NCBI GenBank assembly: GCA_028287185.1
Contig: JAQBQD010000153.1
Coordinates: 1-64,000, forward strand
Length of the DNA stretch: 64,000 nucleotides
Source of the DNA: Gemmatimonadota bacterium
GTDB taxonomy: Bacteria > Gemmatimonadota > Gemmatimonadetes > Longimicrobiales > Longimicrobiaceae
Reading direction: 5' to 3'
Shown here: positions 16,649 through 27,294 of the stretch, one piece after another
How positions within the stretch are numbered: the stretch's first letter is position 1
Layout: each line of letters begins with the position of its first letter
Program-made: the position numbers and the translations under genes
Notes under the pieces: model-generated
Told to the model about the DNA's origin: nothing
Databases searched by the model: none
What the model saw: only the letters and a program-made list of their open reading frames with translations

Positions 16649-17269
16649 ATGAGGGGATCGCTGGAGCACGTGCTGGTGCTGGTGAGCGACGACCTGCGCT
16701 TCGCCGAGACCAAGAACGCGGCGCTGCTGACGGCCAACGCGGCCACGGTGATCGGGATCGTGCAGATCTTCGCCAGCCACGGCAACATGCGCCCCGCCGT
16801 CGCGGCGTACCTGGTGGCCATCGGGCTGGCGGGCACGGTGTCGGGCATCTGCGGGCTGGTGTCGTTCATCCCCGGCGCCGTGCCCCGGCCCCCGCGCGCC
16901 CACGAGGTGCCCGCCGCCAGCGACAACCTCCTGTTCTACCACCACATCCGGAAGTACTCGCCGGACGCCTACCTGCGCGCGCTGCTGGACGCCATGCGGC
17001 ACGACGGCGCGCCGCCCTCGCGCCTGGAGCGCATGTACGCCGAGCAGGTGGTGGCCAGCGCCCGTATCGCCGACCGCAAGTTCGCCCTGTTCCGCGTCGC
17101 GATCTGGATCACCATCGCGGGCCTCACCACCCCCGTGGTGGCCCTGCTGCTGTACGCCACCGCCCGCGGCAGCCCCTCCCGCGCCCCGCACCGCGCCGAG
17201 GCCGTCCTCCCCGCCGATCCGCACGCCGCGCCCGCCGCCCTGGCCCCCTCGCCCGAGGCCGGGGCATAG
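16649..17269 (+). CDS. Membrane protein resembling Pycsar effectors (PycTM/DUF5706-like)
   Basis: A 206-residue protein with two N-terminal membrane helices (about residues 26-45 and 51-76), a soluble helical middle (about 88-140) and a third helix (about 148-170), then a Pro/Ala-rich tail. The segment RFAETKNAALLTANAATVIG just before and within helix 1 resembles the start of Pycsar-effector-type (PycTM) proteins, which open pores when a cyclic nucleotide is made during phage infection. No nucleotide cyclase lies next to it in this window, so if the match is right it is an orphan. It follows the caspase-like gene on the same strand. Family placement is from memory and moderate only. Confidence 0.55.
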   Translation: MRGSLEHVLVLVSDDLRFAETKNAALLTANAATVIGIVQIFASHGNMRPAVAAYLVAIGLAGTVSGICGLVSFIPGAVPRPPRAHEVPAASDNLLFYHHIRKYSPDAYLRALLDAMRHDGAPPSRLERMYAEQVVASARIADRKFALFRVAIWITIAGLTTPVVALLLYATARGSPSRAPHRAEAVLPADPHAAPAALAPSPEAGA

Positions 17270-18033
17270 GTCCGGTTTCGTATCGAGGGACGGTCCACGG
17301 GCTGCCCATCTCCCATCCTCCACGCCCGACTCCCTCCGCCTGCGACGTCCCCCGCCCAGCTTCCCTGGCGCCTCCGTCGTCCCTTCCGCAGCGGACGGCG
17401 GCCTTTCGCCCGACCTCCGCCGGCCCCGGCGGTTCGCCGGACGGGCTCGCCCGACTCGGCACCTCCCCGTGTCTCGGGAGCTCGCCCGTCGCGCGGATCA
17501 CCCTGCATCACCCGTCTTCCGAAGCGTTGCGCGGCTGATCTCCCGGTTCGTAGCAGCGGGCCTTCCTGGCAGGATGAACTGCCACACGCCCCGACCGATC
17601 GCCGCCGGCGGAAAACAGGTGGCAGCATTTCCCGCTGCTCTGGGGATACGCCGGACCCGGGAGCGCCACGATTCCGCCGAATTGCGCCGCGCCGCGAGCT
17701 CAGCGCATCTCGTTGCCTCCAGGCACTTTGTGGAGGGTGGAAGAAGAGTTTGCGGAGCGGTGCGGCGCATGCTGCTACATCTGACGTATCAGAAGCCTCC
17801 GATGGCCGCTTTCGCACTCCTGTCAAACGTTTCCTTGCATCTTTGCTTTGCAGAACGCATCCTGTCCGTGCATCCTGCCACAGGCATCGAAGCAGAAGGC
17901 AGGTTTCATGCAAACCGGGCGGCCCCCTACCGGCGTCCGGCTGATGTCACCCCCTCCACATCCTGATCCGCGCCCCGTCCCGAACGCCCACCCGGCGATC
18001 GGACATGGCGCACCCTGTTCCCGGAGACTTGTC
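17270..18033. other. Long intergenic region, no gene supported
   Basis: 764 bases between the PycTM-like gene and the LamG lipoprotein. Composition becomes less GC-rich from about 17580, as expected for a control region of the lipoprotein gene, but I found no convincing -35/-10 pair, hairpin or coding frame. Confidence 0.4.
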
Positions 18034-19641
18034 ATGGGACGTTCGGCCCGGCTGGTTCTGATCCTCGGCGCGATGTTGGGAGCGGCGGCCTGCAAGGACG
18101 CAGGCAGCCCCGTGGCCGCGCGGCCCTCCGCCCCGGAGGCGTCGATGGACCGGCGCGACGACCACTCGTCGCCGGGCATCGGCTCGGGAGCCTCCGGGGG
18201 CTTCTACTTCCTGCCGCCCATCGCGGACGAGCCGCGGCACCACAGCACCTTCGACCGCACGCTCTCGCCCGAGGTGAGGATCTGCGTGTGGACGGGCACG
18301 GCGTGCGGCACCGTCGTGGCGGACTTCACCCGCACGTCGGGCACGGGCGGGGTGCGCGTGAGGGTGGACGGCGACAAGTACCAGGTGGTGTGGAGCAGCA
18401 AGGAGTGCGTCTGGGGCCGCTGCACGCTGGACCCCAGCAAGGCGTACCGCATCCAGGTGCTGCTGGGCACCACCGTGATCGGCTTCGCGGACGTGGTGAT
18501 CGCCTCCCGCGGCGGCGGGCGCGACGCGCGTCACGACGCCTGCGGCGAGGACGACGACCACGGTGACGGCCATGGCGAGGGCCGCGGACGCGGAGACGAC
18601 GACGACGATGACGACGCCTGCCATTGCCGCGGCGGCGACGGCCACGACGAGGTGCGCATGCGCAACGGCTCGTCGCTGCCCATCAAGTTCCGCATCGAGC
18701 AGGGCCTGGCACTGGGGATCACGGTGTCGCCCCCGCCGGCGACCGTGCCGGTCGGCACGAAGGTGCCCCTCACCGCCATCGTGAAGGACCCGCACGGCGA
18801 CCCCGTGACGACGCCCATCACCTGGACCAGCTCGGACAACAGCATCGCGGTGGTGGACCAGAACGGCGTCGTGACGCCGGTGGGCGTGGGCACGGTGGTC
18901 ATCACCGCCACCGCGGGCGACCTGACGGGCACGGCCACGCTGAACGTGTCCAGCCCCAACGTGCCCGGCTGCCTGCCGCCCCCCGCGGGCCTGATCAGCT
19001 GGTACACGGGCGACGGGACCACGGCCGACCTGAAGGGCGCGAGCAACGGCACGGCGGGCGGCGGGCTGACGTACGTGCCCGGGCTGGTGGGCCAGGCGCT
19101 GCAGTTCAACGGGCAGGACGCGTACGTCAACATCCCCTACATCCCCGCCATGAACTTCTCGCCCACCGGCCAGTTCACCATGGAAGGCTGGGTGAACCCG
19201 GGCGAGCAGAACAGCTTCGAGGCGCTCTTCGTGAAGTCGCCCGACAACGGGCACTGGGACTACGGCCTGTACCTGAACCCCAACAACGACCACCAGGTGT
19301 TCGTGTACGCCTACACGCCCAACACCTTCATGTCGGGGTACAACCTGGTGCACGTGGTGAGCTCGCAGACCAGCACCGTGATCGGCCAGTGGTTCCACGT
19401 TGCGGTCGCGTACGACAACGGCAACTGGACCCTGTACGTGAACGGCGTGGCCCAGGCCACCCGCACGGGCGAGTTCATCACGCAGTCCACGGGCGGCATG
19501 GCGCTGGGCAAGAAGGGCGAGGCGAACTTCGACTTCTTCCACGGCGCGCTGGACGAGATGTCGCTCTACGGCCGCGCCCTGACCCCCGTCGAGATCGCCG
19601 CCATCGCGGCCGCCGGCGGCGCGGGCAAGTGCAAGGGATAG
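18034..19641 (+). CDS. Surface lipoprotein with Asp/His/Cys-rich tract, Big_2 and LamG domains
   Basis: A 535-residue lipoprotein: lipobox LGAMLGAAAC with Cys20, start ATG 18034 behind CCGGAGACTTGTC. An N-terminal part of unknown fold (about 50-160) contains Cys pairs (RICVWTGTACG, SKECVWGRCTL). An extreme Asp/Gly/His tract with Cys (about 165-210) follows, then a bacterial Ig-like Big_2 domain (about 225-310: GITVSPPPATVPVGTKVPL) and a concanavalin-like LamG domain (about 320-530: LISWYTGDGTTADLKG to DEMSLYGRALTPVEI). LamG domains bind carbohydrates or proteins, and the Asp/His tract is likely to bind metal such as Ca2+. A role in adhesion to surfaces or polymers is plausible, not shown. Confidence 0.85.
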   Translation: MGRSARLVLILGAMLGAAACKDAGSPVAARPSAPEASMDRRDDHSSPGIGSGASGGFYFLPPIADEPRHHSTFDRTLSPEVRICVWTGTACGTVVADFTRTSGTGGVRVRVDGDKYQVVWSSKECVWGRCTLDPSKAYRIQVLLGTTVIGFADVVIASRGGGRDARHDACGEDDDHGDGHGEGRGRGDDDDDDDACHCRGGDGHDEVRMRNGSSLPIKFRIEQGLALGITVSPPPATVPVGTKVPLTAIVKDPHGDPVTTPITWTSSDNSIAVVDQNGVVTPVGVGTVVITATAGDLTGTATLNVSSPNVPGCLPPPAGLISWYTGDGTTADLKGASNGTAGGGLTYVPGLVGQALQFNGQDAYVNIPYIPAMNFSPTGQFTMEGWVNPGEQNSFEALFVKSPDNGHWDYGLYLNPNNDHQVFVYAYTPNTFMSGYNLVHVVSSQTSTVIGQWFHVAVAYDNGNWTLYVNGVAQATRTGEFITQSTGGMALGKKGEANFDFFHGALDEMSLYGRALTPVEIAAIAAAGGAGKCKG

Positions 19642-19666
19642 CCGTCGCGAGGTAGGCGGATGACGA

Positions 19667-19701
19667 CAGCGGGGGCCGGCGACGATCGCCGGCCCCCGCT
19701 G
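19667..19701 (+). terminator. Strong hairpin terminator after the LamG lipoprotein
   Basis: Perfect 16-bp stem (19667-19682 with 19686-19701) and a 3-base loop, 26 bases after the stop codon. No T run follows on the plus strand. Confidence 0.65.
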
Positions 19702-20005
19702 CGTCGTGTCGACCCGGTGCGTGACCGCGCCTGGAGGAGGTGCGGCCGGCGTGCTCGAGCGCACGAGCCTCGGCGAGCTCACCCAGGTGGCGCGGAAGGG
19801 CGGCCGGAGGTGTGGTCCCAATGCATTCCGCTCTCGTCCCCCGCCGGTGGAACCTGCGTGCCTTCGTTATTGGCGGCAGTACGCGTACGCCGGCGGCACG
19901 AGTCCGCGCCGATCGCCAGGACGGCGGAGCCGCCCTCTTCGCCGGGAGGCAAATCCCCACGGCTCATGCACGGTGAAGCACACCGCCGTGCCCCTACACA
20001 CGGAC
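19702..20005. other. Intergenic stretch between convergent genes, nothing recognised
   Basis: About 300 bases between two terminator hairpins. No coding frame with plausible bias and no RNA signature was seen. Confidence 0.4.
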
Positions 20006-20037
20006 AGGGGCGGCACCGCGTACCCGGCGCCGCCCCT
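20006..20037 (-). terminator. Hairpin after the 61-residue protein gene
   Basis: AGGGGCGGC (20006-20014) pairs with GCCGCCCCT (20029-20037), 9 bp, 32 bases beyond the stop at 20069 on the minus strand. Confidence 0.45.
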
Positions 20038-20068
20038 CCCTCGTCCCGTGCGGCTCGGCAGCCCCGCT

Positions 20069-20254
20069 TTACCGCGACCGGTTGAGAAGGGTGTCGATCT
20101 TGGTCCACTCCTGCGCCAGGTCCGCACGGTCGTCGGCATCCAGCGCGGGGCCGACACCCGTGCCGTCGCCTTCCTTCATCAGCTTCATCAGCCGGTCGCG
20201 CCTCTGCTCCAGCTTCGCGCGCTCCGCATCCGTCAACGTGGTCCCGTCTTGCAT
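20069..20254 (-). CDS. Small helical protein of unknown function, 61 residues
   Basis: ATG 20254 has a textbook ribosome site (AAGGAGG, 7 bases upstream). The protein is charged and helical: an N-terminal segment DAERAKLEQRRDRLMKLMKE, a short loop with Gly and Pro, and a second helix DDRADLAQEWTKIDTLLNR, likely a helical hairpin. No membrane segment or signal peptide. It lies 46 bases downstream of the nucleotidyltransferase gene on the same strand but has no similarity I can see to HEPN or HepT proteins, which are longer. Function unknown. Confidence 0.75.
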   Translation of the reverse strand: MQDGTTLTDAERAKLEQRRDRLMKLMKEGDGTGVGPALDADDRADLAQEWTKIDTLLNRSR

Positions 20255-20300
20255 CGAGCGCCTCCTTGCTGCGTGGATGAGATCCGTTGGCCCGGGGAGC

Positions 20301-20687
20301 TTAACGCCTCGCGTCTTCGTTCGCGAGCTGTGAGCGAGTACATGGAGCCTCGCGCGGCAGAAGCATCCCGAGTTCTGCCAGGCCGTCCTCCCGCTGATAC
20401 ACCAGCTGTGCCGTGCGCACCACCTGGTCGCGGAAGTATCGGCTCAGGTCCTCGCGGGTGTGGAGATCCACCTGTCGTCCCACGATGCGGGACAGCTCGT
20501 CCTGCAGCGCGAAGAACGCGAACCCCAGACGGTGCCCGGGATCGAACTCCACGAGGAGGTCGACGTCGCTTTTCGGTCCCGAGTCACCGCGCATCGATGA
20601 ACCGAAGAGCGATAGGCGCCGGATGTGGTTGTGGCGGCAGAATGCCGCCACCTCCTCCCGCGGAAGCGCGATGGTGGCGTCCGACAT
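20301..20687 (-). CDS. MNT-type nucleotidyltransferase (MntA-like), no HEPN partner seen
   Basis: A 128-residue protein of the minimal nucleotidyltransferase family. The signature GSSMRGDSGPKSDVDLLVEF (about residues 29-48) holds the GS motif and the D-x-D metal ligands; a third acidic position lies near RQVDLHTREDL. In toxin-antitoxin modules such proteins (MntA) AMPylate and silence a HEPN toxin (HepT) encoded next door. Here the next gene on the strand is a 61-residue helical protein without a HEPN motif, and upstream is thiC, so the partner is missing or is the unrecognised small protein. The C-terminal 20 residues extend past the usual domain. Confidence 0.85.
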   Translation of the reverse strand: MSDATIALPREEVAAFCRHNHIRRLSLFGSSMRGDSGPKSDVDLLVEFDPGHRLGFAFFALQDELSRIVGRQVDLHTREDLSRYFRDQVVRTAQLVYQREDGLAELGMLLPREAPCTRSQLANEDARR

Positions 20688-20782
20688 GAGCCGAATCCCT
20701 TGTGCGTGTCCGTTCTACGGCTGTTCAGCACCACGGCCGCGGCGGCCGGAGGCTCCATCGCACCACTGGAATAGGGAACGTA

Positions 20783-22779
<1,997 letters not shown>

Positions 22780-22860
22780 GGCTTGTCGGCAAAGAAGTTA
22801 ACGGACGCGCTCTCCGTGCACCAGTGCGGCGCGGCCGCCGCCTTCGGCATCCGAAGGCGA

Positions 22861-22894
22861 GAGGGCCCCCGCCGACGATTCGACAGGGGCCCTC
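22861..22894 (-). terminator. Hairpin terminator after the 77-residue lipoprotein
   Basis: GAGGGCCCC (22861-22869) pairs with GGGGCCCTC (22886-22894), 9 bp, 25 bases beyond the stop at 22919. It insulates the riboswitch leader from upstream transcription. Confidence 0.6.
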
Positions 22895-22918
22895 CTGCGC
22901 AAAGGCTGGGGCGCGGCG

Positions 22919-23152
22919 CTAGTTGCCGCCCGTGGACCAGATCACGTCGCCCGGGGGCGGGGGGGGCACGGTGTCCGAGGCCGCCGTGGTGAGCGTCGTG
23001 CCGTCCCGCGAGGCGGTCGCCGGAACGCTGTTGAACGCGGGGGACCTGGCGGCCCGCTCGCTCCCGGGGCCCACGGGGTTGTCCGATCGTGCGCACCCCG
23101 CCAGGGTGCCCAGCGCGAGCAGCGTGGCGGCGATAACGGCCTTGCGGTTCAT
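22919..23152 (-). CDS. Small lipoprotein, 77 residues
   Basis: ATG 23152 has a GGAGGGC ribosome site. A signal peptide with lipobox LGTLAGC (Cys20) is followed by a polar, disordered-looking tail with the common motif SDNPVGP and a proline run (TVPPPPPGDVIW). Nothing in the mature part suggests an enzyme. Similar short lipoproteins are frequent in this genome (see 38577, 43756). Function unknown. Confidence 0.75.
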   Translation of the reverse strand: MNRKAVIAATLLALGTLAGCARSDNPVGPGSERAARSPAFNSVPATASRDGTTLTTAASDTVPPPPPGDVIWSTGGN

Positions 23153-23317
23153 GCGCCCTCCATAGGTGCTGGTACGGGCGGCGGAAAAGGCAAGGAGCGT
23201 GCCCGGTGGCGGAGCACCGTGGACGGCCGCCGCGTAAATCCGGGCGGCGCCTGGAAAGTTCGCGGGATGGAGGGCTCGGCAGGAAACGCAGGACGGTCCG
23301 CAGGATGTGCGGAACCC

Positions 23318-24367
23318 TCAGCGCGAAGCGGTAAACTTTTTGGAGGCAGGGAGTTCCAGCAGCAGCGCATCCACCTGGCCGGCCTGGTGCCGGGCGCCCA
23401 TGCCGGCGAATGCGCGGCGGGCCGCCAGCAGGCAGCGGCGCGCCTCGGCGGCCTCGGCCGTGCCGCGCAGCAGGATGCCCATCTCGCGCAGGCACTCGGC
23501 GCGTTTGAAGTCCAGCCCGGCCGCGATGCTTACGTCCAGCGCCTGCTGGAGCAGCGTCCGCGCCAGCTCCGCGTGGCCCTCGTGGCGCGCCAGCATGCCC
23601 CGCAGGCGGGCCAGGTCCGCCGCCACCTCGCGGTCGCCCAGGCGCTCCGAGAGCGCGCCGGTGCGTTCCAGCGCGTCGTGCGCCCGTGGCAGCTCGCCGA
23701 GCTGGATGAGCGCCTCGGCGCGGTTGATGGCGAGACGCGCCATCTGCGCGCTGTCGCCGATGCGCTCGGCGATCTCGATGCCGCGGTCCAGGTACACCTG
23801 CGCCTCCATCCACTCCTGCAGGATGCCGGACAGGCCGCCCAGGTTGTTGTAGGCCATCAGCTCACTGCGCTTGTCGCCGCTGCGCACCGACGAGCCGATG
23901 CTTTCCAGGAAACGCACGCGCGCGCCGCGCAGGTCGCCCCGGACGGACGCCACCACGCCCAGGTTGAGGCAGACCATCCCGATCAGCTCGTCGTCGCCCA
24001 CGTCCACGGCCAGGTCCAGCGCCGCCTCGTACAGCTCCTCGGCCCCGGCAAGGTCCTTCTGCGCGTACCGCACCAGGGCCAGCACGTTGGTGGCGCGGGC
24101 CACCGCCCGCGCGGCGCCGTGGCGGTCCGCGATCTCGCGCGACAGGTCGGCCAGCTCCTCGGCCTCGGCGTGGCGGCGCTGCTGCAGGCGGATGCGCGCC
24201 TGGCCCCGCAGGGCGTCCGCCGCCAGCTCGGGGCCGCCGCCCAGGATGGCGGCGCGGAAGCTCTGCGCGAACAGCCCCGCCGCGTCGTCCCAGTGCCCCA
24301 GGCGTTCCTCCCGCAGCGCCTGCGCCGTCAGCTCCTCCGCGTCCGCGTCCATGGCCGCCGCGATCAC
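23318..24367 (-). CDS. TPR-repeat protein coupled to the histidine kinase
   Basis: A 349-residue cytosolic protein built almost entirely of tetratricopeptide-type helix pairs (for example AEELYEAALDLAVDVGDDEL, MVCLNLGVVASVRGDLRGAR, MAYNNLGGLSGILQEWMEAQ). The start was set at GTG 24367 because GTGA overlaps the kinase stop by four bases, a sign of translational coupling; an ATG at 24352 is the alternative. TPR proteins next to kinases often act as scaffolds or sensors. No response-regulator receiver domain is visible in it, so how the signal leaves the kinase remains open. Confidence 0.85.
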   Translation of the reverse strand: MIAAAMDADAEELTAQALREERLGHWDDAAGLFAQSFRAAILGGGPELAADALRGQARIRLQQRRHAEAEELADLSREIADRHGAARAVARATNVLALVRYAQKDLAGAEELYEAALDLAVDVGDDELIGMVCLNLGVVASVRGDLRGARVRFLESIGSSVRSGDKRSELMAYNNLGGLSGILQEWMEAQVYLDRGIEIAERIGDSAQMARLAINRAEALIQLGELPRAHDALERTGALSERLGDREVAADLARLRGMLARHEGHAELARTLLQQALDVSIAAGLDFKRAECLREMGILLRGTAEAAEARRCLLAARRAFAGMGARHQAGQVDALLLELPASKKFTASR

Positions 24368-26091
24368 CGCGGGCCCTCCCCGTCCGGCGCCGCGTGCACG
24401 GGCAGGCGCAGGGTGAAGGTGGCGCCCTCGCCCGGCGTGCTCTGCACCAGCACGTCGCCGCCCAGCAGCCGCGCCAGCTTGCGCGAGATGGGCAGACCCA
24501 GCCCGGTGCCCCCGCGCGAGGTGGCGCCCACCACCTGCTCGAACTCGTGGAAGATGCGCTCGTGGTGCTCGGGGGAGATCCCCGGCCCCGTGTCCGTCAC
24601 CCGGATGTCCAGCCACGCCTCGGGCGCCGCGCCGCCTTCCGCTCCGCCGCGAAGGGGGGCCGGCTCGCCGGCCGAGCCGGGCTCCACGGCCGACACGTGC
24701 ACGGTGACGGTGCCCGCGTCGGTGAACTTTACGGCGTTGGAGAGCAGGTTGATGAGGATCTGCCGGACGCGGTCGGGATCGGTGCGCAGCGGCGGCGTCC
24801 ACCCAGGGACCTCGCGCCGCAGGGCGATCCCCCGCGCCGCGGCCAGCGGCTCCACGGTGCCCAGGGCGTCGTCCACCATCTCGTGCACGGGGGTGGAGAG
24901 CACCGCCAGGTCCACGCGCCCCGCCTCAATCTTCGAAAGGTCCAGCACGTCGTTCACCAGCAGGAGCAGGTTCTGCGTGGCGCGGTACGCCTTCTCCAGG
25001 AAGTTGCGCGCCGGGGCGCCGACGCCCTCCACCACCCCGTCCAGCAGCAGGCTCTGGAAGCCCAGGATGGCGTTCAAGGGGGTGCGCAGCTCGTGGCTCA
25101 TGCTGGCGAAGAAGCGCTCCTTGGCCTCGGCCGACCAGCGCAGCTCCTCGTACGCCTGCTCCAGCGCCCGCGAGCGGTCGGCCAGCGCCCGGTGCAGCCA
25201 GGCGTTGCTGATGGCGACCGCGGCGTGGCCGGCCAGCGTCAGCGCCAGGCGCGTGTCACGCGGCGACAGCGCGTACGGCCGCCGGTAGCCCACCACCAGC
25301 GCCCCGAAGGTGTCGCCGAAGAGCGACAGCGGAACGCCCAGCCCCACGCACATGCCCTCGCGCGCGTGGAAGGCGAAGTCGGCCACCCTCTCCATCTCCC
25401 CTTCTCCTCCCAGCGTCAGCGGCTTGCCCGCGGCCGCCACCTGGCCGGCGAAGGGGTCGTCGCCCCCCTCCGGCGCGGCGGCGCGAAGCCCCACCGCGGC
25501 CAGGGTGCGGATGCGGCCCCCCTCGCTGGTGCTGACGGTGACGTAGTGCGCCCCCAGCAGCGTGCGGGTGAAGCGCGCCACAAGGTCCAGCACCTCGTCG
25601 GGGTCCAGCGTGCGGTTGGCCGCCAGCCCCAGCACGTGCAGCGCCTCGCTCTCCTCGGCCCGCTGCCGCAGCTCGTCGCGCTCGGCCTCCACCTGGCGCA
25701 GGTGCCGGTGACGCGCCGCCACGCCCGCGAACGCCGCCGCCACGCGCGCCCATCCATCGAGAAGCTGCCCGAACGTACCCGCTTCCGCCGTCAGCGCCAG
25801 CGCGCCCTCCGCGCCGGGGGGCTCGCCCAGGGGCAGCAGCAGGGCCTCCCCCTCCGGACCTCCCTCGCCCAACCGAACCACCCGGACCGCCGTCGCGTCG
25901 CGGGCCGCGGCGGCGAGATGCTCGCACACCCGGGCGTCTCCCGGCCAGCAGCCGGCCACGGTCCCCGTGGCATCGACCCACGCCGCCGCGCGCAGCGGAG
26001 CCTCCACCGCCTGCGGAGCCGCGAGGGCCCGCAGGGCGGCGGATGGATCGCTGCTCTCGTAGACGCGCAGGGCTGCTTCCCGGAGGTCCAT
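24364..26091 (-). CDS. Cytosolic GAF-domain sensor histidine kinase
   Basis: A 575-residue kinase without membrane helices. An N-terminal PAS/GAF-like region (about 1-130), a GAF domain (about 155-310: EALHVLGLAANRTLDPDEVL to HAAVAISNAWLH), a HisKA domain with the phosphorylatable His in FFASMSHELRTPLNAILGFQ (about residue 331), and a HATPase_c domain with the N-box INLLSNAVKFTD, G1 box DTGPGI and G2 box GTGLGL. The start ATG 26091 (MDLREAALRVYESS) was chosen; an upstream in-frame ATG at 26229 lacks coding character. The stop overlaps the TPR gene by four bases. The signal sensed by the GAF domain is unknown. Confidence 0.92.
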   Translation of the reverse strand: MDLREAALRVYESSDPSAALRALAAPQAVEAPLRAAAWVDATGTVAGCWPGDARVCEHLAAAARDATAVRVVRLGEGGPEGEALLLPLGEPPGAEGALALTAEAGTFGQLLDGWARVAAAFAGVAARHRHLRQVEAERDELRQRAEESEALHVLGLAANRTLDPDEVLDLVARFTRTLLGAHYVTVSTSEGGRIRTLAAVGLRAAAPEGGDDPFAGQVAAAGKPLTLGGEGEMERVADFAFHAREGMCVGLGVPLSLFGDTFGALVVGYRRPYALSPRDTRLALTLAGHAAVAISNAWLHRALADRSRALEQAYEELRWSAEAKERFFASMSHELRTPLNAILGFQSLLLDGVVEGVGAPARNFLEKAYRATQNLLLLVNDVLDLSKIEAGRVDLAVLSTPVHEMVDDALGTVEPLAAARGIALRREVPGWTPPLRTDPDRVRQILINLLSNAVKFTDAGTVTVHVSAVEPGSAGEPAPLRGGAEGGAAPEAWLDIRVTDTGPGISPEHHERIFHEFEQVVGATSRGGTGLGLPISRKLARLLGGDVLVQSTPGEGATFTLRLPVHAAPDGEGPR

Positions 26092-26326
26092 GGACCGAGC
26101 GAAGGGCGTTCGGAGGGGGTGGGCGGCGCGCACTTCCGCATTCTTCGCGCCGCGGGAGGAGAGCGGGGAACGCTCAAGGTTGCGCCCCTGGGCGCCCGGC
26201 GCAACCGGTGGCGGAAACAGACGGGGCACGCGGCACCCGCCGCGCGCCCCGGATCGATCGGAAGTTCACCGCATCCGCCCGCCGTGCCCGTTCGACGGGT
26301 TCCGTGGAAGCGCGGGCGAGGCGCCC

Positions 26327-27238
26327 CTACTCGTCGTCCTCACCCGTCATCATGCGGCGGTACGAGTCCCACCGGCGGAAGTCGACGGCGCCTGCGTCCA
26401 CGGCGGCGCGGATGGCACAGTTCGGCTCGTGCACGTGGGTGCAGGTGGGGTAGCGGCACCCGCCGCGGTAGGGCTCGAACTCGGGGAAGTAGAAGTGGAG
26501 CTGGTCCAGGTCCACCTGCCAGAGCCCCACCTCGCGCAGCCCCGGCGTGTCGGCCACGTAGCCGCCGCACTCCAGGGGGATGAGCTGCGCGGTCACGGTG
26601 GTGTGCTTGCCCTTGCCCACGGCTTCGCTGATGGAGGCCACGCGCAGCCCCAGGCCGGGCTGCAGCGCGTTCAGCAGGCTGCTCTTGCCCACGCCGCTGG
26701 GCCCCGTGAGCGCCGAGGTGCGCCCGCAGATGGCCTCCCGCAGCGCATCGAGCCCCACGCCCTGCTTGGCGGCCGTGTAGATGACCCGGTACCCGGCGCG
26801 CTCGTACGCGGCGAAGGTGGCCCGCGCCGCCGGCTCGCCCGCCACGTCCGTCTTGTTGACGACCAGCAGGGGCTCGATCTCGGCCGCCTCGGCGATCACC
26901 AGGAAGCGGTCCACCATGCGCAGGTGCGGGTCGGGCCGCGCGGCCGCGAAGACCACGAGCACCTGGTCCACGTTGGCCACGATGGGCTTGGGGCGCGGCG
27001 CCTTGCCCGGCGCGCGGCGGGCCAGGACGCTGCGGCGCTCGTGGACGTTCTCGATCATCCACCCCGCCACGTCCTCCTCCTCCGCCTTCTCCAGGTCCAC
27101 CACGTCGCCCACCACCACGCGCTCGCCCGTGCGCTGCTCGCGCTTCAGGCGGCCGCGCAGGGCGGCGTCCAGCGTGCCCTCGGGTGTCTCGACCTGGTAC
27201 ACCCCGCCCTGCGCGCGGAGCACGGTGCCCGTCAGCAC
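26327..27238 (-). CDS. rsgA: Ribosome small-subunit biogenesis GTPase RsgA
   Basis: Circularly permuted GTPase that assists late 30S maturation. An N-terminal OB domain (about 1-70) is followed by the GTPase domain with permuted motif order: G4 VVNKTD, then G1 TGPSGVGKSSLLN, then G3 ADTPGL. The C-terminal zinc site CRYPTCTHVHEPNC is complete. I set the start at GTG 27238, 303 residues, because the longer frame (ATG 27304) would translate through the terminator hairpin of the sigma gene; GCGAGGG precedes the GTG. The gene follows the sigma-factor gene at 79 bases on the same strand. Confidence 0.96.
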   Translation of the reverse strand: MLTGTVLRAQGGVYQVETPEGTLDAALRGRLKREQRTGERVVVGDVVDLEKAEEEDVAGWMIENVHERRSVLARRAPGKAPRPKPIVANVDQVLVVFAAARPDPHLRMVDRFLVIAEAAEIEPLLVVNKTDVAGEPAARATFAAYERAGYRVIYTAAKQGVGLDALREAICGRTSALTGPSGVGKSSLLNALQPGLGLRVASISEAVGKGKHTTVTAQLIPLECGGYVADTPGLREVGLWQVDLDQLHFYFPEFEPYRGGCRYPTCTHVHEPNCAIRAAVDAGAVDFRRWDSYRRMMTGEDDE

Positions 27239-27264
27239 CGGGCCCTCGCGGGGGAACAACGCAA

Positions 27265-27294
27265 GAGGCACCCTTCCCGGGGGAAGGGTGCCTC
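27265..27294 (-). terminator. Terminator after the sigma-factor gene
   Basis: Perfect 14-bp stem (27265-27278 with 27281-27294) and a 2-base loop, followed on the minus strand by TTGCGTTGTT. It lies 23 bases after the sigma stop codon and just before the rsgA start, so rsgA expression depends on read-through or its own promoter. Confidence 0.75.

Noticed and set aside
17469-17966. A 165-codon plus-strand frame in the gap before the LamG lipoprotein
   Set aside because: No ribosome site, no family match and irregular third-position composition; it also overlaps the region expected to hold the lipoprotein promoter.
26092-26229. N-terminal extension of the histidine kinase to ATG 26229
   Set aside because: The extra 46 residues have no coding character or family match, and the domain-bearing protein starts naturally at ATG 26091.
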